Positions 42,162 to 52,532 of a stretch of 64,000 nt of DNA are shown piece after piece. The position numbers were made by a program, and so were the translations under genes. How positions within the stretch are numbered: position 1 is the stretch's first letter; each line of letters begins with the position of its first letter. Location of the stretch: positions 1 to 64,000 of the forward strand of contig JBFWXB010000005.1 in NCBI GenBank assembly GCA_050187875.1. Direction: 5' to 3'. The stretch comes from JAFKKS01 sp050187875 (GTDB lineage: Bacteria; Pseudomonadota; Alphaproteobacteria; Rhizobiales; Xanthobacteraceae). The notes below the pieces were generated by a model that was not told the DNA's origin, did not search any database, and saw only the letters and a list, made by a program, of their open reading frames with translations.

Positions 42162-43082
42162 ATGGCAGGCTTCGTCGGACGGCGGCTGTTGCAAAGCCTG
42201 ATAACCATCCTGGGCGTCGCGTTATTCGTCTTCATGCTGCTGCATCTGTCGGGCGACCCGGCGCTAGTCATGAGTTCGCCGGACGCGACACCGGAGCAGA
42301 TTCAGCAAGTGCGCCAGAGCATGGGGCTCGACCAGCCCCTCTACGTTCAGCTGGCGATCTATCTCAAAAATATTCTGGCGGGCGATTTGCGCCAGTCGCT
42401 GCGTTTCAACCGCCCCGTCGCCGATCTGATTGCGGAACGTTTGCCGCATACCATCACCCTGACGGTCGCGGCGATGGTGATCGCGGTCGCCATCGCCGTT
42501 CCCGCGGGCGTCATTGCAGCGATCAAGCGCAACTCCTTTTTCGACCGCCTGATGATCGCCGGCGCGATGGCCGGCCAAGCGATTCCGATCTTCTGGCTCG
42601 GCCTGATCTTGATTCTGATATTCGGCGTAAAACTCAAGGTTCTTCCGGTTTACGGGCAGGGGGGCTTCAGCCATCTGGTGCTGCCGGCAATCACGCTTGC
42701 GACCATCGTCATTGGCCGCCTGACCCGCATGGTGCGCTCCAGCATGCTGGAGGTGCTTAATCAGGACTTCGTGCGCACCGCGCGCGCCAAGGGGCTTTCG
42801 GAGACGCGCGTGCTCGTGCTGCACGGCCTGCGCAATGCCGCGATGCCGATCATCACGCTTCTCGGCCTGCAACTCGCGCAGTTGCTTGGTGGCGCGGTGG
42901 TGACGGAATCGATCTTTGCCTGGCCGGGGGTCGGTAGTCTCGTCGTCGAAGCGGTCTTCAACCGCGATTTTCCCGTCGTCCAGGGCGTGACGCTGGTCAT
43001 CTCGGCGATTTTTGTGATCGTGAACATGCTGGTCGATATCAGCTATGTCGCGCTCGATCCGCGCGTGAGGCTCGAGACGTGA
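42162..43082 (+). CDS. Peptide-type ABC permease (DppB-like)
   Basis: A 306-residue permease: opening helix VGRRLLQSLITILGVALFVF, the pattern LHLSGDPALVMSSPDATPEQ, the loop QDFVRTARAKGLSETRVLVL and the end VDISYVALDPRVRLE. A GGGGAAG site precedes ATG 42162 (a GTG three bases earlier is possible). It overlaps the next permease by four bases. Confidence 0.92.
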   Translation: MAGFVGRRLLQSLITILGVALFVFMLLHLSGDPALVMSSPDATPEQIQQVRQSMGLDQPLYVQLAIYLKNILAGDLRQSLRFNRPVADLIAERLPHTITLTVAAMVIAVAIAVPAGVIAAIKRNSFFDRLMIAGAMAGQAIPIFWLGLILILIFGVKLKVLPVYGQGGFSHLVLPAITLATIVIGRLTRMVRSSMLEVLNQDFVRTARAKGLSETRVLVLHGLRNAAMPIITLLGLQLAQLLGGAVVTESIFAWPGVGSLVVEAVFNRDFPVVQGVTLVISAIFVIVNMLVDISYVALDPRVRLET

Positions 43083-43954
43083 GTCTGTCCGCAACCGTCA
43101 TGAGCGCCCGGCGCTGGCGTCTTCCGCGTTCATCGTGGCTGGTCGTTCTCGGCGCAGTTCTCTTAGGTCTGATGGTGCTCGCCGCCATTTTCGCCGGCTA
43201 TATTGCGCCGCGCGGACCGAACCGGATGGACCTCGCGCGCCATCTCGCGCCGCCGGCTTTCCTTGGCGGCACCAGCGCCCACTGGTTGGGCACCGATGCC
43301 CTAGGCCGCGACATCTTCGCCCGGCTCCTCTACGGCGCGCGTATTTCACTGACGGTCGGTTTGACGTGCGTCGCGATCGCCGCGCCCGTCGGCATCGCCG
43401 TGGGCCTCGTGGCGGGATATGTGGGCGGGCGCACCGGCGACGTGCTGATGCGGCTTGTCGACATTCAGCTCGCCATTCCGACGATCCTGCTCACCATCGC
43501 CCTCGTCACGGTTCTGGGGCCGGGGCTGCAGAATGTCATCGTCGCGCTCAGCGTCACCGGCTGGCCGACTTATGCACGGCTAATCCGCAGCGAAACACTT
43601 GTCGCCATCCGGCAAGATTATGTCGAGGCGGCACGCGCGGCCGGCGCCAGTCATCTGCGGATCATCTTGCGTCATATCCTTCCGAACACACTCACCCCCG
43701 TCATCGTGTTCGGCACGTTCGCCGTGTCCGACATGATCATCCTGGAGGCGACTTTGAGCTTTCTCGGGCTTGGGGTCCCGCCGCGTGTGGTCACGTGGGG
43801 CAGCATCTTGAACGATGGCCGCCTCTATCTGGAAACGGCGTGGTGGATCACGCTGTTTCCAGGTCTCGCGATCTTCATCTCCGTTCTCGGCATCAATCTG
43901 ATTGGCGACTATCTGCGCGACCGGCTCGACCCGCGCTTGCGCAATGCGCTCTAA
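43079..43954 (+). CDS. Peptide-type ABC permease (DppC-like)
   Basis: A 291-residue permease with AHWLGTDALGRDIFARLLYG after helix one, the cytoplasmic loop DYVEAARAAGASHLRIILRH and the end INLIGDYLRDRLDPRLR. It starts with GTG inside a GTGA overlap with the preceding gene. It pairs with that gene to form the channel. The CMD-like gene follows after 62 bases. Confidence 0.92.
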   Translation: MSLSATVMSARRWRLPRSSWLVVLGAVLLGLMVLAAIFAGYIAPRGPNRMDLARHLAPPAFLGGTSAHWLGTDALGRDIFARLLYGARISLTVGLTCVAIAAPVGIAVGLVAGYVGGRTGDVLMRLVDIQLAIPTILLTIALVTVLGPGLQNVIVALSVTGWPTYARLIRSETLVAIRQDYVEAARAAGASHLRIILRHILPNTLTPVIVFGTFAVSDMIILEATLSFLGLGVPPRVVTWGSILNDGRLYLETAWWITLFPGLAIFISVLGINLIGDYLRDRLDPRLRNAL

Positions 43955-44016
43955 GCGCGGCCCGCTTCCTGCACAGGATTTTCGACACCTCCAAAACCAA
44001 ACCGAAGGAACAGAAA

Positions 44017-44589
44017 ATGGCTCGGCTTCCAGCCGTCGACCTCGCAAAGAACCCTCACATCGCGGAAGTTTTTGCCCGTGTGGAGAAGAGCCGGGGATGG
44101 GTCTCGAATCTGATGCGCTCGATTGCCCATTCACCGGAAGCGCTGCAGCATTATTCCGCACTCGGCCACTACGGCCGCTATGGGACGGATTTGACGGAGG
44201 TTCAGCGCGAATTGACGATCGTCGTCACAGTGCGTGGCGTTGAATATGGCTGGGTCCATCATGGCAACCTTGCACGCCAGATCGGCATCACCGACGCGCA
44301 ACTCGACCAAATCAAGCAGGGCAAGACGCCGAGCGATTTCGACCCTGCCGAGCGCGCGCTGTGCGATTACCTTTTCGCATATACGGCGTGCAAAGGCGTC
44401 GGTCAGAAAACGCTGGACGCGATGCTCAAATATTTTTCGCCACGGCAGATCGTCGATGTGGCGTTGCTGAGCTCCTACTACATGGCCGCGGGGGCACTCA
44501 TCATCGGCCTCGGTGTTCAGCTCGAAGGCCCGGAACTGCTCAAGACCGAGCTCGAATGGCAAAAGAAGACCATGGCAGCACGGAAATGA
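44017..44589 (+). CDS. Carboxymuconolactone decarboxylase/AhpD-like family protein
   Basis: A 190-residue all-helical CMD-domain protein. The core reads TEVQRELTIVVTVRGVEYGW followed by VHHGNLARQIGITDAQLDQI. The AhpD redox pair C-x-x-C is absent, so peroxidase-type activity is unlikely; the His pair in VHHGNLAR marks the decarboxylase-like side of the family. AAGGAACAG precedes ATG 44017. It sits between the permease and ATPase genes of a peptide importer, so it may act on the imported compound. Exact reaction unknown. Confidence 0.8.
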   Translation: MARLPAVDLAKNPHIAEVFARVEKSRGWVSNLMRSIAHSPEALQHYSALGHYGRYGTDLTEVQRELTIVVTVRGVEYGWVHHGNLARQIGITDAQLDQIKQGKTPSDFDPAERALCDYLFAYTACKGVGQKTLDAMLKYFSPRQIVDVALLSSYYMAAGALIIGLGVQLEGPELLKTELEWQKKTMAARK

Positions 44590-44622
44590 CGCTGGCGCCG
44601 CCGCTCCGATGAGATTTACGGC

Positions 44623-45623
<1,001 letters not shown>

Positions 45624-45627
<4 letters not shown>

Positions 45628-46724
45628 GCGCGCCTTTATTGGAGGTCGAGAAACTCAGCAAACATTATCCGACCCGCGCACGCACCGACAAGGCTGCGAC
45701 GCTGCTGCGCGCCGTCGACGGGGTTTCGTTTCATCTCAATGCGGGGGAGACGCTGGCGCTGGTCGGTGAATCCGGTTGCGGTAAATCGACGACCGCGCGC
45801 CTCGCGCTCCGCCTGATCGAGCCGACCACGGGGCGTATCCTGTTCGAGGGGCAGGACATAACACAGGCGAAAGGGGAGCGGCTGCGGCGCCTTCGCCGGC
45901 GCATGCAGATCGTCTTCCAAGACCCATTTTCATCGCTCAATCCGCGCATGCGGGTGAGCCAAGTGCTCGAAGAGCCACTGATCATCCACGGCATCGGCAC
46001 GCGTGCGACCCGCCGCGCGCGTGTCGAAGAGCTGATGCAATTGGTCGGTCTCTCGCCGCACTATGCCGCGCGCTATCCACATGAGTTTTCCGGCGGCCAA
46101 AGGCAACGCATCGGCATTGCCCGAGCGCTGGCGCTGGAGCCAACGCTCGTCGTGTGTGACGAGCCGGTCTCCGCCCTCGACGTGTCGATCCAAGCGCAGA
46201 TCGTAAACCTGATGAAAGATCTGCAAACGCGCTTGTCGCTGTCCTATCTTTTCATCGCGCATGACCTCGCGGTGGTGAAGCACGTGGCTGACCGGGTTGC
46301 GGTCATGTATCTCGGGCAGATCGTCGAACTTGCGCCGAAGGAGGTTTTGTTCGCTCAGTCGCGCCATCCATATACGCGCGGTCTCATGGCGGCGATTCCG
46401 CGGCCCGGTATCCGCAAGACGGAGCGATCGATCCCGAGCGGCGATGCGCCGAGCCCGATCGATCTTCCGAAGGGGTGCAGATTCCATACACGCTGCCCTT
46501 ACGTTGTTGATCTCTGCCGCCGCGAGGCGCCGCCGCTCATGCCGTTCGCGGCCGATCATTTGACGGCCTGCCATCGCGCGACAGAGCTTCCGCCGCTTTC
46601 GCATACGGAAGCCGCTGCCACGCCGCCGGCGGCGGCGAAACGGTTGGCGCTGTATGCGCAGGCGCGAGAGCGTAACGAGGCTGCAAGTGCGGCGGGCGAC
46701 GTCTCCAACCTGCAAAGCGATTGA
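45624..46724 (+). CDS. Peptide-type ABC ATP-binding protein (DppF-like)
   Basis: A 366-residue ATPase. Walker A GESGCGKSTTARLALRL, Q-loop IVFQDPFSSLNP, signature FSGGQRQRIGIARA, Walker B LVVCDEPVSALD, switch IAHDLAVVKH, then HPYTRGLMAAIP and cysteines CRFHTRCPYVVDLC. An extra C-terminal tail of about 45 Ala-rich residues (TEAAATPPAAAKRLALYAQA) is longer than usual. Last gene of its operon; ATGA overlap at the start. Confidence 0.92.
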
Positions 46725-47053
46725 AGCGTTCATGACGAATGATCACGCTTCTGCGGTCAGCCTCTATGTGCACGATAGGGTTGTATTTTGATGCAGCGGC
46801 ATACGCGTGATCATGGCTCGCTCGGCATCGCGACGACGCACACCTGCAGGGGGACTTCGATCTTCGATAAATGATACGTCTGGAATTGTTCTGAAACCCG
46901 ATCATCGGCAGCGTAAGGAAAAGATCGCATCGAGAGCGATCGAGTTACGCGACGGCTTGTTCGCCTATTGCGATCCGGCCCCCCGATTGTAATGACGGTT
47001 CGTTCGTTGTTATGGTCGGTTTAGCTAAAAGAATTTTCAGGGAGATGGCGCCT
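46725..47053. other. Intergenic region between peptide and branched-chain-type importers
   Basis: A 329-base gap without a credible gene. It includes the long-spaced dyad at 46739-46748/46805-46814 and, before the binding-protein gene, a moderately AT-rich stretch that probably holds the promoter of the livK-like operon. The AGGGAG ribosome site at 47039-47044 closes it. Nothing else is recognised. Confidence 0.5.
46739..46814. repeat. Perfect 10-base inverted repeat, arms 56 bases apart
   Basis: ATGATCACGC (46739-46748) is the exact reverse complement of GCGTGATCAT (46805-46814). Each arm contains the palindrome TGATCA. They lie just after the DppF-like stop and well before the livK-like start. 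Possible roles are paired operator sites allowing DNA looping, or a long stem-loop at the 3' end of the upstream transcript. Confidence 0.4.
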
Positions 47054-48208
47054 ATGAAGATGCAACGTTTTGTATTGTTTGTCGGTGCGCTCGGGCTCAT
47101 GGCGACGGCCGCTTTCGGCAGTGCGCACGCGCAAGATAAGACGATCAAGATCGGCGCGCTGCTCCCGATATCCGGCCCGGGCGCCTATTTCGGCGCACAG
47201 GACAAGCAGGGCGTCGAGCTCGCACTCGAGCAGGTGAACAAAGAGGGCGTGAACGGCTACAAATTCTCCGTTCAATATGAAGATTCCGCTTGTGCGCCTC
47301 TACCCGCTTCGCAGGCCGCCAAGCGGTTGCTCGATCAGTACAAGCCGGACGTGATCATCGGCGAGGAATGCTCCGACGCCACCCTCGCGATCATGCCGAT
47401 TATTGCGCAAGCGAAGGTTCCGCTGCTCAATGCCGGCTCGTCGTCGATCAAGATTACCGATCCTGGAAACCCCTACACCTTCCGGATCTTGCCGAACGAA
47501 GTGATGCAGGGCGTCGACATCGCAACGCAGGCTTACAACAAGCTCAATGCGCGCACCGCGGTTCTCCTTTACGAGAACACGAATGCCGGCATCGGCAACG
47601 CGAAGGTTTTCAAGGAAACATTCGAAAAGCTTGGCGGCAAGATCATTGCCGATATCGGCTTCGGCCGCGACGTGAACGACTTCACTTCGATCGCGACGCG
47701 CGTCGCGGGCGCCGGCAAGGCCGATGTCATTCCGACCTATACGCTCGAAGGGCAGGGTTTGAAGATCACGCAGGCTCTCGCGCAGGCCGGCGTCGTGAAG
47801 GGCGGCGGCGGCTCGGCCATTCAACTCGGCACCATCTGGCTTCCGTTCGGATTCGAGCAGAAGGCCGGAAAGGCCGCCGAAGGCTACATCCGCATCGTCC
47901 AATTCGATCCGACCGACACGCGTCCGGTCGTGAAGAACTTCATCTCCGCCTTCAAAGCCAAGTTCAACGCCGACCCGACGCACCTCAATGCGCACGCTTA
48001 CGACCAGATCATGCTGATTGCCGATGCCGTGAAGCGCGGCGCCAAGGATGCGCAGTCGATGCGCGACACGCTGGCTGCGACCAAGGACTTCAGCGGGGTC
48101 ACAGGCAGCGTCGAGTTCGACAAGCACAACCAGAACGTCAAGATGGACACGATCCACTATATGCGAACCGAGCCGGATTTGTCGTGGACGGCGCTGAAGT
48201 GGAACTAA
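47054..48208 (+). CDS. Branched-chain amino acid-type (HAAT) substrate-binding protein
   Basis: A 384-residue LivK-like periplasmic protein with a Sec signal peptide (residues 1-26, ending GSAHAQ). The type I binding-protein fold opens KTIKIGALLPISGPGAYFGA and contains PDVIIGEECSDATLAIMPII and PLLNAGSSS. The AGGGAG site fits ATG 47054 best; ATGs at 47045 and 47060 are alternatives. It leads the liv-type operon, 4 bases before livH. HAAT proteins bind leucine but also urea, aromatic acids and amides; the hyuAB, SDR and hydrolase genes convergent with this operon suggest a non-standard ligand. Confidence 0.9.
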   Translation: MKMQRFVLFVGALGLMATAAFGSAHAQDKTIKIGALLPISGPGAYFGAQDKQGVELALEQVNKEGVNGYKFSVQYEDSACAPLPASQAAKRLLDQYKPDVIIGEECSDATLAIMPIIAQAKVPLLNAGSSSIKITDPGNPYTFRILPNEVMQGVDIATQAYNKLNARTAVLLYENTNAGIGNAKVFKETFEKLGGKIIADIGFGRDVNDFTSIATRVAGAGKADVIPTYTLEGQGLKITQALAQAGVVKGGGGSAIQLGTIWLPFGFEQKAGKAAEGYIRIVQFDPTDTRPVVKNFISAFKAKFNADPTHLNAHAYDQIMLIADAVKRGAKDAQSMRDTLAATKDFSGVTGSVEFDKHNQNVKMDTIHYMRTEPDLSWTALKWN

Positions 48209-48212
48209 GCGC

Positions 48213-49097
48213 GTGACAGCAACGATCGTTGCGCAGCAGGCTATCAACGGCATCGTCCTTGGTAGCCTGTATGTGCTTGTCGCTCTGGGCCTCACGCTCA
48301 TCTATGGCGTCTTGGTCCAGATCAACTTCGCCCACGCGGATTTTGTCACGCTGGGCGCGTTCGCCGCGTATTTCTTCATGCATCTGCTCGGTGGCGGATA
48401 TCTGGCGAGCATAGGGGTCGCGCTGCTTGTCGGCGCGCTGCTTGGCTTTGCCATCAATCTTGCGATTTTTGCGCCGCTTCGAAACAAGGGCAGCGAATTG
48501 TTGCCGTTGATCGCCACGATCGGCGTTTCGACCATGATGCAGAACGCGATGCTGGCCTGGTTCGGGCCTGTGCCCTACGCGTTCGAGACGCCGTACAGCC
48601 AGCAGGTCTTTCGCGTTGCCGGCACTTTTTTCACGATGCAAAGCGTCATCATCATCGCGGTTTCGATCGCGACGATTGCGCTGCTCTATATGTTCATGAA
48701 GTTCACGTTCCTGGGCAAGGCGCTGCGTGCCGTCGCGCAGGACCGTGAGACCGCCGGGCTGATGGGCATCAATCCGAGCTTTCTCATCATGCTCACCATC
48801 GTCATTTCCTCGGCGCTGGCCGGCATGGCCGGGGCGATGCTCGCGCCGGTTCTGGTCCTGACGCCGCTCGCCGGCACCACCGTGATCGTGAAAGCGTTCG
48901 CGATCGTGATCATCGGCGGATTCGGCAATGTCGAGGGCACGATCCTGGCGGGCTTGCTCGTCGGGTTGATCGAGAGCTTTACTACGCAGTATCTCGACCC
49001 TGGCTTGATCGATATCGTCGTCTTCGGGCTCCTTCTACTGACGCTCGCCTTCCGCCCCACCGGACTGATCTCCGAAAGGCGCGAAGAAAATGTCTGA
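48213..49097 (+). CDS. livH: Branched-chain amino acid-type ABC permease LivH
   Basis: A 294-residue permease of the LivH type: QQAINGIVLGSLYVLVALGL at the start, then LTLIYGVLVQINFAHADFVT, the cytoplasmic loop LRAVAQDRETAGLMGINPSF and GNVEGTILAGLLVGLIESF near the end. It starts with GTG 4 bases after the binding-protein stop and overlaps livM by 8 bases. Confidence 0.92.
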   Translation: MTATIVAQQAINGIVLGSLYVLVALGLTLIYGVLVQINFAHADFVTLGAFAAYFFMHLLGGGYLASIGVALLVGALLGFAINLAIFAPLRNKGSELLPLIATIGVSTMMQNAMLAWFGPVPYAFETPYSQQVFRVAGTFFTMQSVIIIAVSIATIALLYMFMKFTFLGKALRAVAQDRETAGLMGINPSFLIMLTIVISSALAGMAGAMLAPVLVLTPLAGTTVIVKAFAIVIIGGFGNVEGTILAGLLVGLIESFTTQYLDPGLIDIVVFGLLLLTLAFRPTGLISERREENV

Positions 49098-50097
49098 CGC
49101 GGCCGCGGCGGTCGTGCCGTATCGGTCATCGTGGCGGCGACTCGCGTTCCTCGGTGCGGCGCTCGTGATCGCGCTCGTGCCGCTCGTCTTGAGCAGCAGT
49201 TATTGGCGCACCAATCTCACGCTTTGCGCCATCAACGTCTTGCTCGCAATCGGCCTCGATTTCATCCTCGGCTATGCGGGACAGCTTAATCTCGGCCAGT
49301 CGGCCTTTTATGGTCTTGGCGCCTATGTCTCGACCTTGCTGATCACGAAGCTTGGGGTGCACTTCTGGGCCGCCTTCGCGGCCGGTGTGGCTTTCGCCGG
49401 CATTGCAGGAATGATCCTGGCGCTCTTTGCCGTGCGGCTGCGCGGGCATTATCTCGCGATCGCATCGCTCGGCTTCGCGGTCATCGTCCACCAGATATTG
49501 TTGAACTGGATCAGCCTCACGCAGGGTCCGCTCGGCATCTACGGGATCCCGCCGCCGCCCGCGATCGCGATTCCGGGACTGCCGCCGATCGATTTCGGAA
49601 ATCAGATTGCGCTTTTCTATCTCGTCAGCGCGTTCGCGCTGCTGGTCTATTTCCTCCTCGATCAGCTCGTGCACTCCCCGATCGGTGAGGCGCTTACGGC
49701 TGTGCGCGAGGATGAAGTCTCCGCGCAGTCGCTCGGCATCAATGCGAGCGTCTGGAAAGTGTTCGCGTTCGGCGTCGGGGCGGCCGTCGGTGGAGCGGCG
49801 GGCTGCTTCTACGCGACGTTCGTCGGCACCCTCGTTCCCGACGCGTTCTTCATTTCCGAATCCTTCTCCATCCTCGCGATGGTGATCGTTGGCGGCATGG
49901 GGACGCTGATCGGGCCGGTTTTCGGCGCGATCCTGCTTACGCTCTTGCCTGAGCTTTTGCGCGGCATCGGTGACCTTCGCCTCGTTCTCTACGGCGCCGC
50001 GCTGACCCTCGTCGTGCTGTTCATGCCGGGCGGACTGGTGCAGGGCTGGCAGTTGATCCGCCAGAAGATCGGCGGAACGTCGGCAGGCGCGCCATGA
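49090..50097 (+). CDS. livM: Branched-chain amino acid-type ABC permease LivM
   Basis: A 335-residue permease of the LivM type: GLDFILGYAGQLNLGQSAFY, LRGHYLAIASLGFAVIVHQI, the loop GEALTAVREDEVSAQSLGIN and MVIVGGMGTLIGPVFGAILL. It starts within the end of livH and overlaps livG by 4 bases. It forms the heterodimeric channel of the importer. Confidence 0.93.
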   Translation: MSDAAAAVVPYRSSWRRLAFLGAALVIALVPLVLSSSYWRTNLTLCAINVLLAIGLDFILGYAGQLNLGQSAFYGLGAYVSTLLITKLGVHFWAAFAAGVAFAGIAGMILALFAVRLRGHYLAIASLGFAVIVHQILLNWISLTQGPLGIYGIPPPPAIAIPGLPPIDFGNQIALFYLVSAFALLVYFLLDQLVHSPIGEALTAVREDEVSAQSLGINASVWKVFAFGVGAAVGGAAGCFYATFVGTLVPDAFFISESFSILAMVIVGGMGTLIGPVFGAILLTLLPELLRGIGDLRLVLYGAALTLVVLFMPGGLVQGWQLIRQKIGGTSAGAP

Positions 50098-50864
50098 GCG
50101 AGATTCTGCTCAGCGCAAAGGGGCTGAACAAAAGCTTCGGAGGCGTACGCGCCGTGCGGGACGTGTCCTACGACATTCCGCAAAATTCGGTGTTCGCCAT
50201 TATCGGCCCGAACGGCGCCGGCAAGTCGACGATGCTGAACCTGATCAGCGGCGTCTATCAGCCGGATACCGGTTCGCTCACCTTCGGCGGTGCGAACATG
50301 TTCGGCATGCCGTCGCACCGCCGGGTGCGGCTCGGCATCGCCCGGACTTTCCAGAAAATACGGCTGTTCAAGCAGCTTTCTGTGCTCGAGAACGTTGTGG
50401 CGGGCTTTCACGTCCATCACGAGATTCCGGCCTGGCAGTATCTCATTCATGGCGGAGCTTTCCGTCGAGATCATGCCCGCTGCCGCGACGAGGCGATGGA
50501 CCTTCTCACGTTCATGGGGCTCGCGAAGCGGCATGATGCGCTCGCGGGCTCGCTCTCCTACGGCGAACAGCGCATGCTGGAATACGCCCGCGCGCTCGCG
50601 ACCCGGCCGAAACTGCTGCTGATCGACGAGCCGGCCGCAGGACTGAACGCCGCGGAGGTCGACGCGCTGCTCGAGCGCATTCTGACGACACGCAAGCGCG
50701 GCGTGACGGTGGTAGTCGTTGAGCACAATATGGAACTGGTGATGACCGTCGCCGATCGCATTCTTGTGATGGATTATGGGCAACGGCTGTTCGAAGGCGT
50801 TCCTTCGGATGTGCAGCGAAATCCCGCCGTCGTTTCGGCCTATCTCGGCGGAGAGCTGATGTGA
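50094..50864 (+). CDS. livG: Branched-chain amino acid-type ABC ATPase LivG
   Basis: A 256-residue ATPase with Walker A GPNGAGKSTMLNLISG, Q-loop RTFQKIRLFKQLSVLEN, signature LSYGEQRMLEYARA in the LivG form, Walker B LLIDEPAAGLN and switch VEHNMELVM. It overlaps livM and livF by 4 bases each. Confidence 0.93.
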   Translation: MSEILLSAKGLNKSFGGVRAVRDVSYDIPQNSVFAIIGPNGAGKSTMLNLISGVYQPDTGSLTFGGANMFGMPSHRRVRLGIARTFQKIRLFKQLSVLENVVAGFHVHHEIPAWQYLIHGGAFRRDHARCRDEAMDLLTFMGLAKRHDALAGSLSYGEQRMLEYARALATRPKLLLIDEPAAGLNAAEVDALLERILTTRKRGVTVVVVEHNMELVMTVADRILVMDYGQRLFEGVPSDVQRNPAVVSAYLGGELM

Positions 50865-51601
50865 GTGCGCTTCTCGCCACCGAAAATCTGGAGCTTGCCT
50901 ATGGCGAGTTGTCCGTATGCCGCGGCATTTCGCTCGAGGTGAATGATGGCGAGATCGTTGCGTTGATCGGCGCGAACGGTGCCGGAAAGTCGACAACGCT
51001 GCGCGCGATCGCGGGCCAGCTGGCGCCGCGCCGCGGGGCAATCCGGCTGCGCGGCGAAGAAATCACGCGCCTGCCGTCGCACGAGCGGACCGCGCGCGGC
51101 ATTGCGCTGGTCCCGGAGGGCCGCCGCGCGTTTCCGTTTCTCACCGTGCGTGAAAATCTCGAGCTCGGCGGCTTCAAGAACCGCCGTGACAACGCGAAGG
51201 TGAAGCGCATGATCGAAGGCATCTTCGACATGTTCCCGCGGTTGCGCGAGCGCGCGAGCCAGAATGCGGGCACGCTTTCCGGTGGTGAGCAGCAGATGCT
51301 CGTCCTCGGACGCGCGATGATGTCGGAGCCGTCGCTCCTTTGCCTCGACGAGCCTTCGCTCGGTCTCGCGCCGCTGGTCGTGCGCGACATCTTCCGCACG
51401 ATCCGCGCCATCAATGAAGGCGGGGCTGCAGTTCTGCTGGTGGAGCAGAATGCCCGCTACGCGCTGGAGACGGCCAATCGCGGCTACGTGCTGCAAACCG
51501 GAAGCATTCTCCTGACCGGCACCAGCGCTGAACTTGCGAAGGACCCGCGCGTTCACGAGGCCTATCTCGGCCGCGCCGCGACACGCGCCGAGGCGCAGTA
51601 G
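50861..51601 (+). CDS. livF: Branched-chain amino acid-type ABC ATPase LivF
   Basis: A 246-residue ATPase with Walker A GANGAGKSTTLRAIAG, the LivF mark LVPEGRRAFPFLTVRENL, signature LSGGEQQMLVLGRA, Walker B LCLDEPSLGLAP and switch VEQNARYAL. GTG start inside a GTGA overlap with livG. It ends the operon 37 bases before the convergent hydrolase gene. Confidence 0.93.
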   Translation: MSALLATENLELAYGELSVCRGISLEVNDGEIVALIGANGAGKSTTLRAIAGQLAPRRGAIRLRGEEITRLPSHERTARGIALVPEGRRAFPFLTVRENLELGGFKNRRDNAKVKRMIEGIFDMFPRLRERASQNAGTLSGGEQQMLVLGRAMMSEPSLLCLDEPSLGLAPLVVRDIFRTIRAINEGGAAVLLVEQNARYALETANRGYVLQTGSILLTGTSAELAKDPRVHEAYLGRAATRAEAQ

Positions 51602-51638
51602 CCGTCTATTGACGACGCCTGCCGCGCGTGAGGCGGCG

Positions 51639-52517
51639 TTACCTTCCCAAAATGGACCCCGCCATCGCGCGTGGGTCGCGCGTGGGCCACGTGCCGGCGT
51701 CGGCTGCCGTGAACAACTCGGCGAGATGTGCATTGAACGCCGCCGGATCTTCAAGATTGATGTTGTGGCCGGCGTTCGGCATGACCACAAGTGCGGCGGT
51801 CGCGATGTTCTTCTTCATCAGGACGCCCGGCTCGATGCAGGGCCAGTCCTCATCGCCAGTCATCACCAGTGTCGGCGCCGTGATCGCCTTCATCTTGTCG
51901 ACGAGATCGAAGAGGGAAGGGCGCTTGGCCTGCACACCGCGCATCGTCAGTGCGGCGCCCTCGGTCGAATGCTCCTTGAGCTGATCGGCGAATTCCCGCC
52001 ATCCGCGCGGGTCCCGGTTCTGATGCTGCACGCGGGTCGGCCCAAGCGCGTAAGCCTCCGCGGCTTTTGCCATCGTCAGTTCTTCGAACCGCTTGGCGGA
52101 GGCCTCCGCCTCGGCGGCGAACTGCGCGCGCTTGTCGGGCTCCGCGCCATAGCCGCAGCCCGCAATCACGAGCGAGCGCGCGCGATCCGGATAGGTGAAC
52201 CCGAAATGCAAGGTCGCAAAGCCGCCCATCGAGAGGCCGACGACATGCGCCTTGTCGATCTTGAGCGCGTCGAGCACGGCGCGGATGTCGTCGCGGGCGC
52301 GTTCTTGCGAATACTTGCTGCCGTCTTTCGGCACGTCCGATGGCGGATAGCCGCGCGCGTTGACCGTGATGCAGCGGTAGTAGCGGGAAAAGTAGCGAAC
52401 CTGCTGCTCCCACGAGCGATAGTCGCCGGCAAACTCGTGGATGAAGACAATGGGAATGCCCTTGCCCGTCTCTTCGTAATAAAGCTTTACGTTATCGTCT
52501 GTGGTCAGGTGCGGCAT
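51639..52517 (-). CDS. Alpha/beta hydrolase
   Basis: A 292-residue single-domain alpha/beta hydrolase, similar in layout to enol-lactonases and haloperoxidase-like esterases. The oxyanion turn is IHEFAGDYRSW (HE rather than HG), the nucleophile Ser lies in VVGLSMGGFATLHF, the acid in VMTGDEDWPCIEPG and the His in PNAGHNINLEDP. ATG 52517 fits the conserved opening MPHLTTDDNVKLYYEETG. It lies 15 bases after the SDR gene, probably the last step of the hyu operon. Substrate unknown. Confidence 0.87.
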   Translation of the reverse strand: MPHLTTDDNVKLYYEETGKGIPIVFIHEFAGDYRSWEQQVRYFSRYYRCITVNARGYPPSDVPKDGSKYSQERARDDIRAVLDALKIDKAHVVGLSMGGFATLHFGFTYPDRARSLVIAGCGYGAEPDKRAQFAAEAEASAKRFEELTMAKAAEAYALGPTRVQHQNRDPRGWREFADQLKEHSTEGAALTMRGVQAKRPSLFDLVDKMKAITAPTLVMTGDEDWPCIEPGVLMKKNIATAALVVMPNAGHNINLEDPAAFNAHLAELFTAADAGTWPTRDPRAMAGSILGR

Positions 52518-52532
52518 GATTGCTCTCAATCG

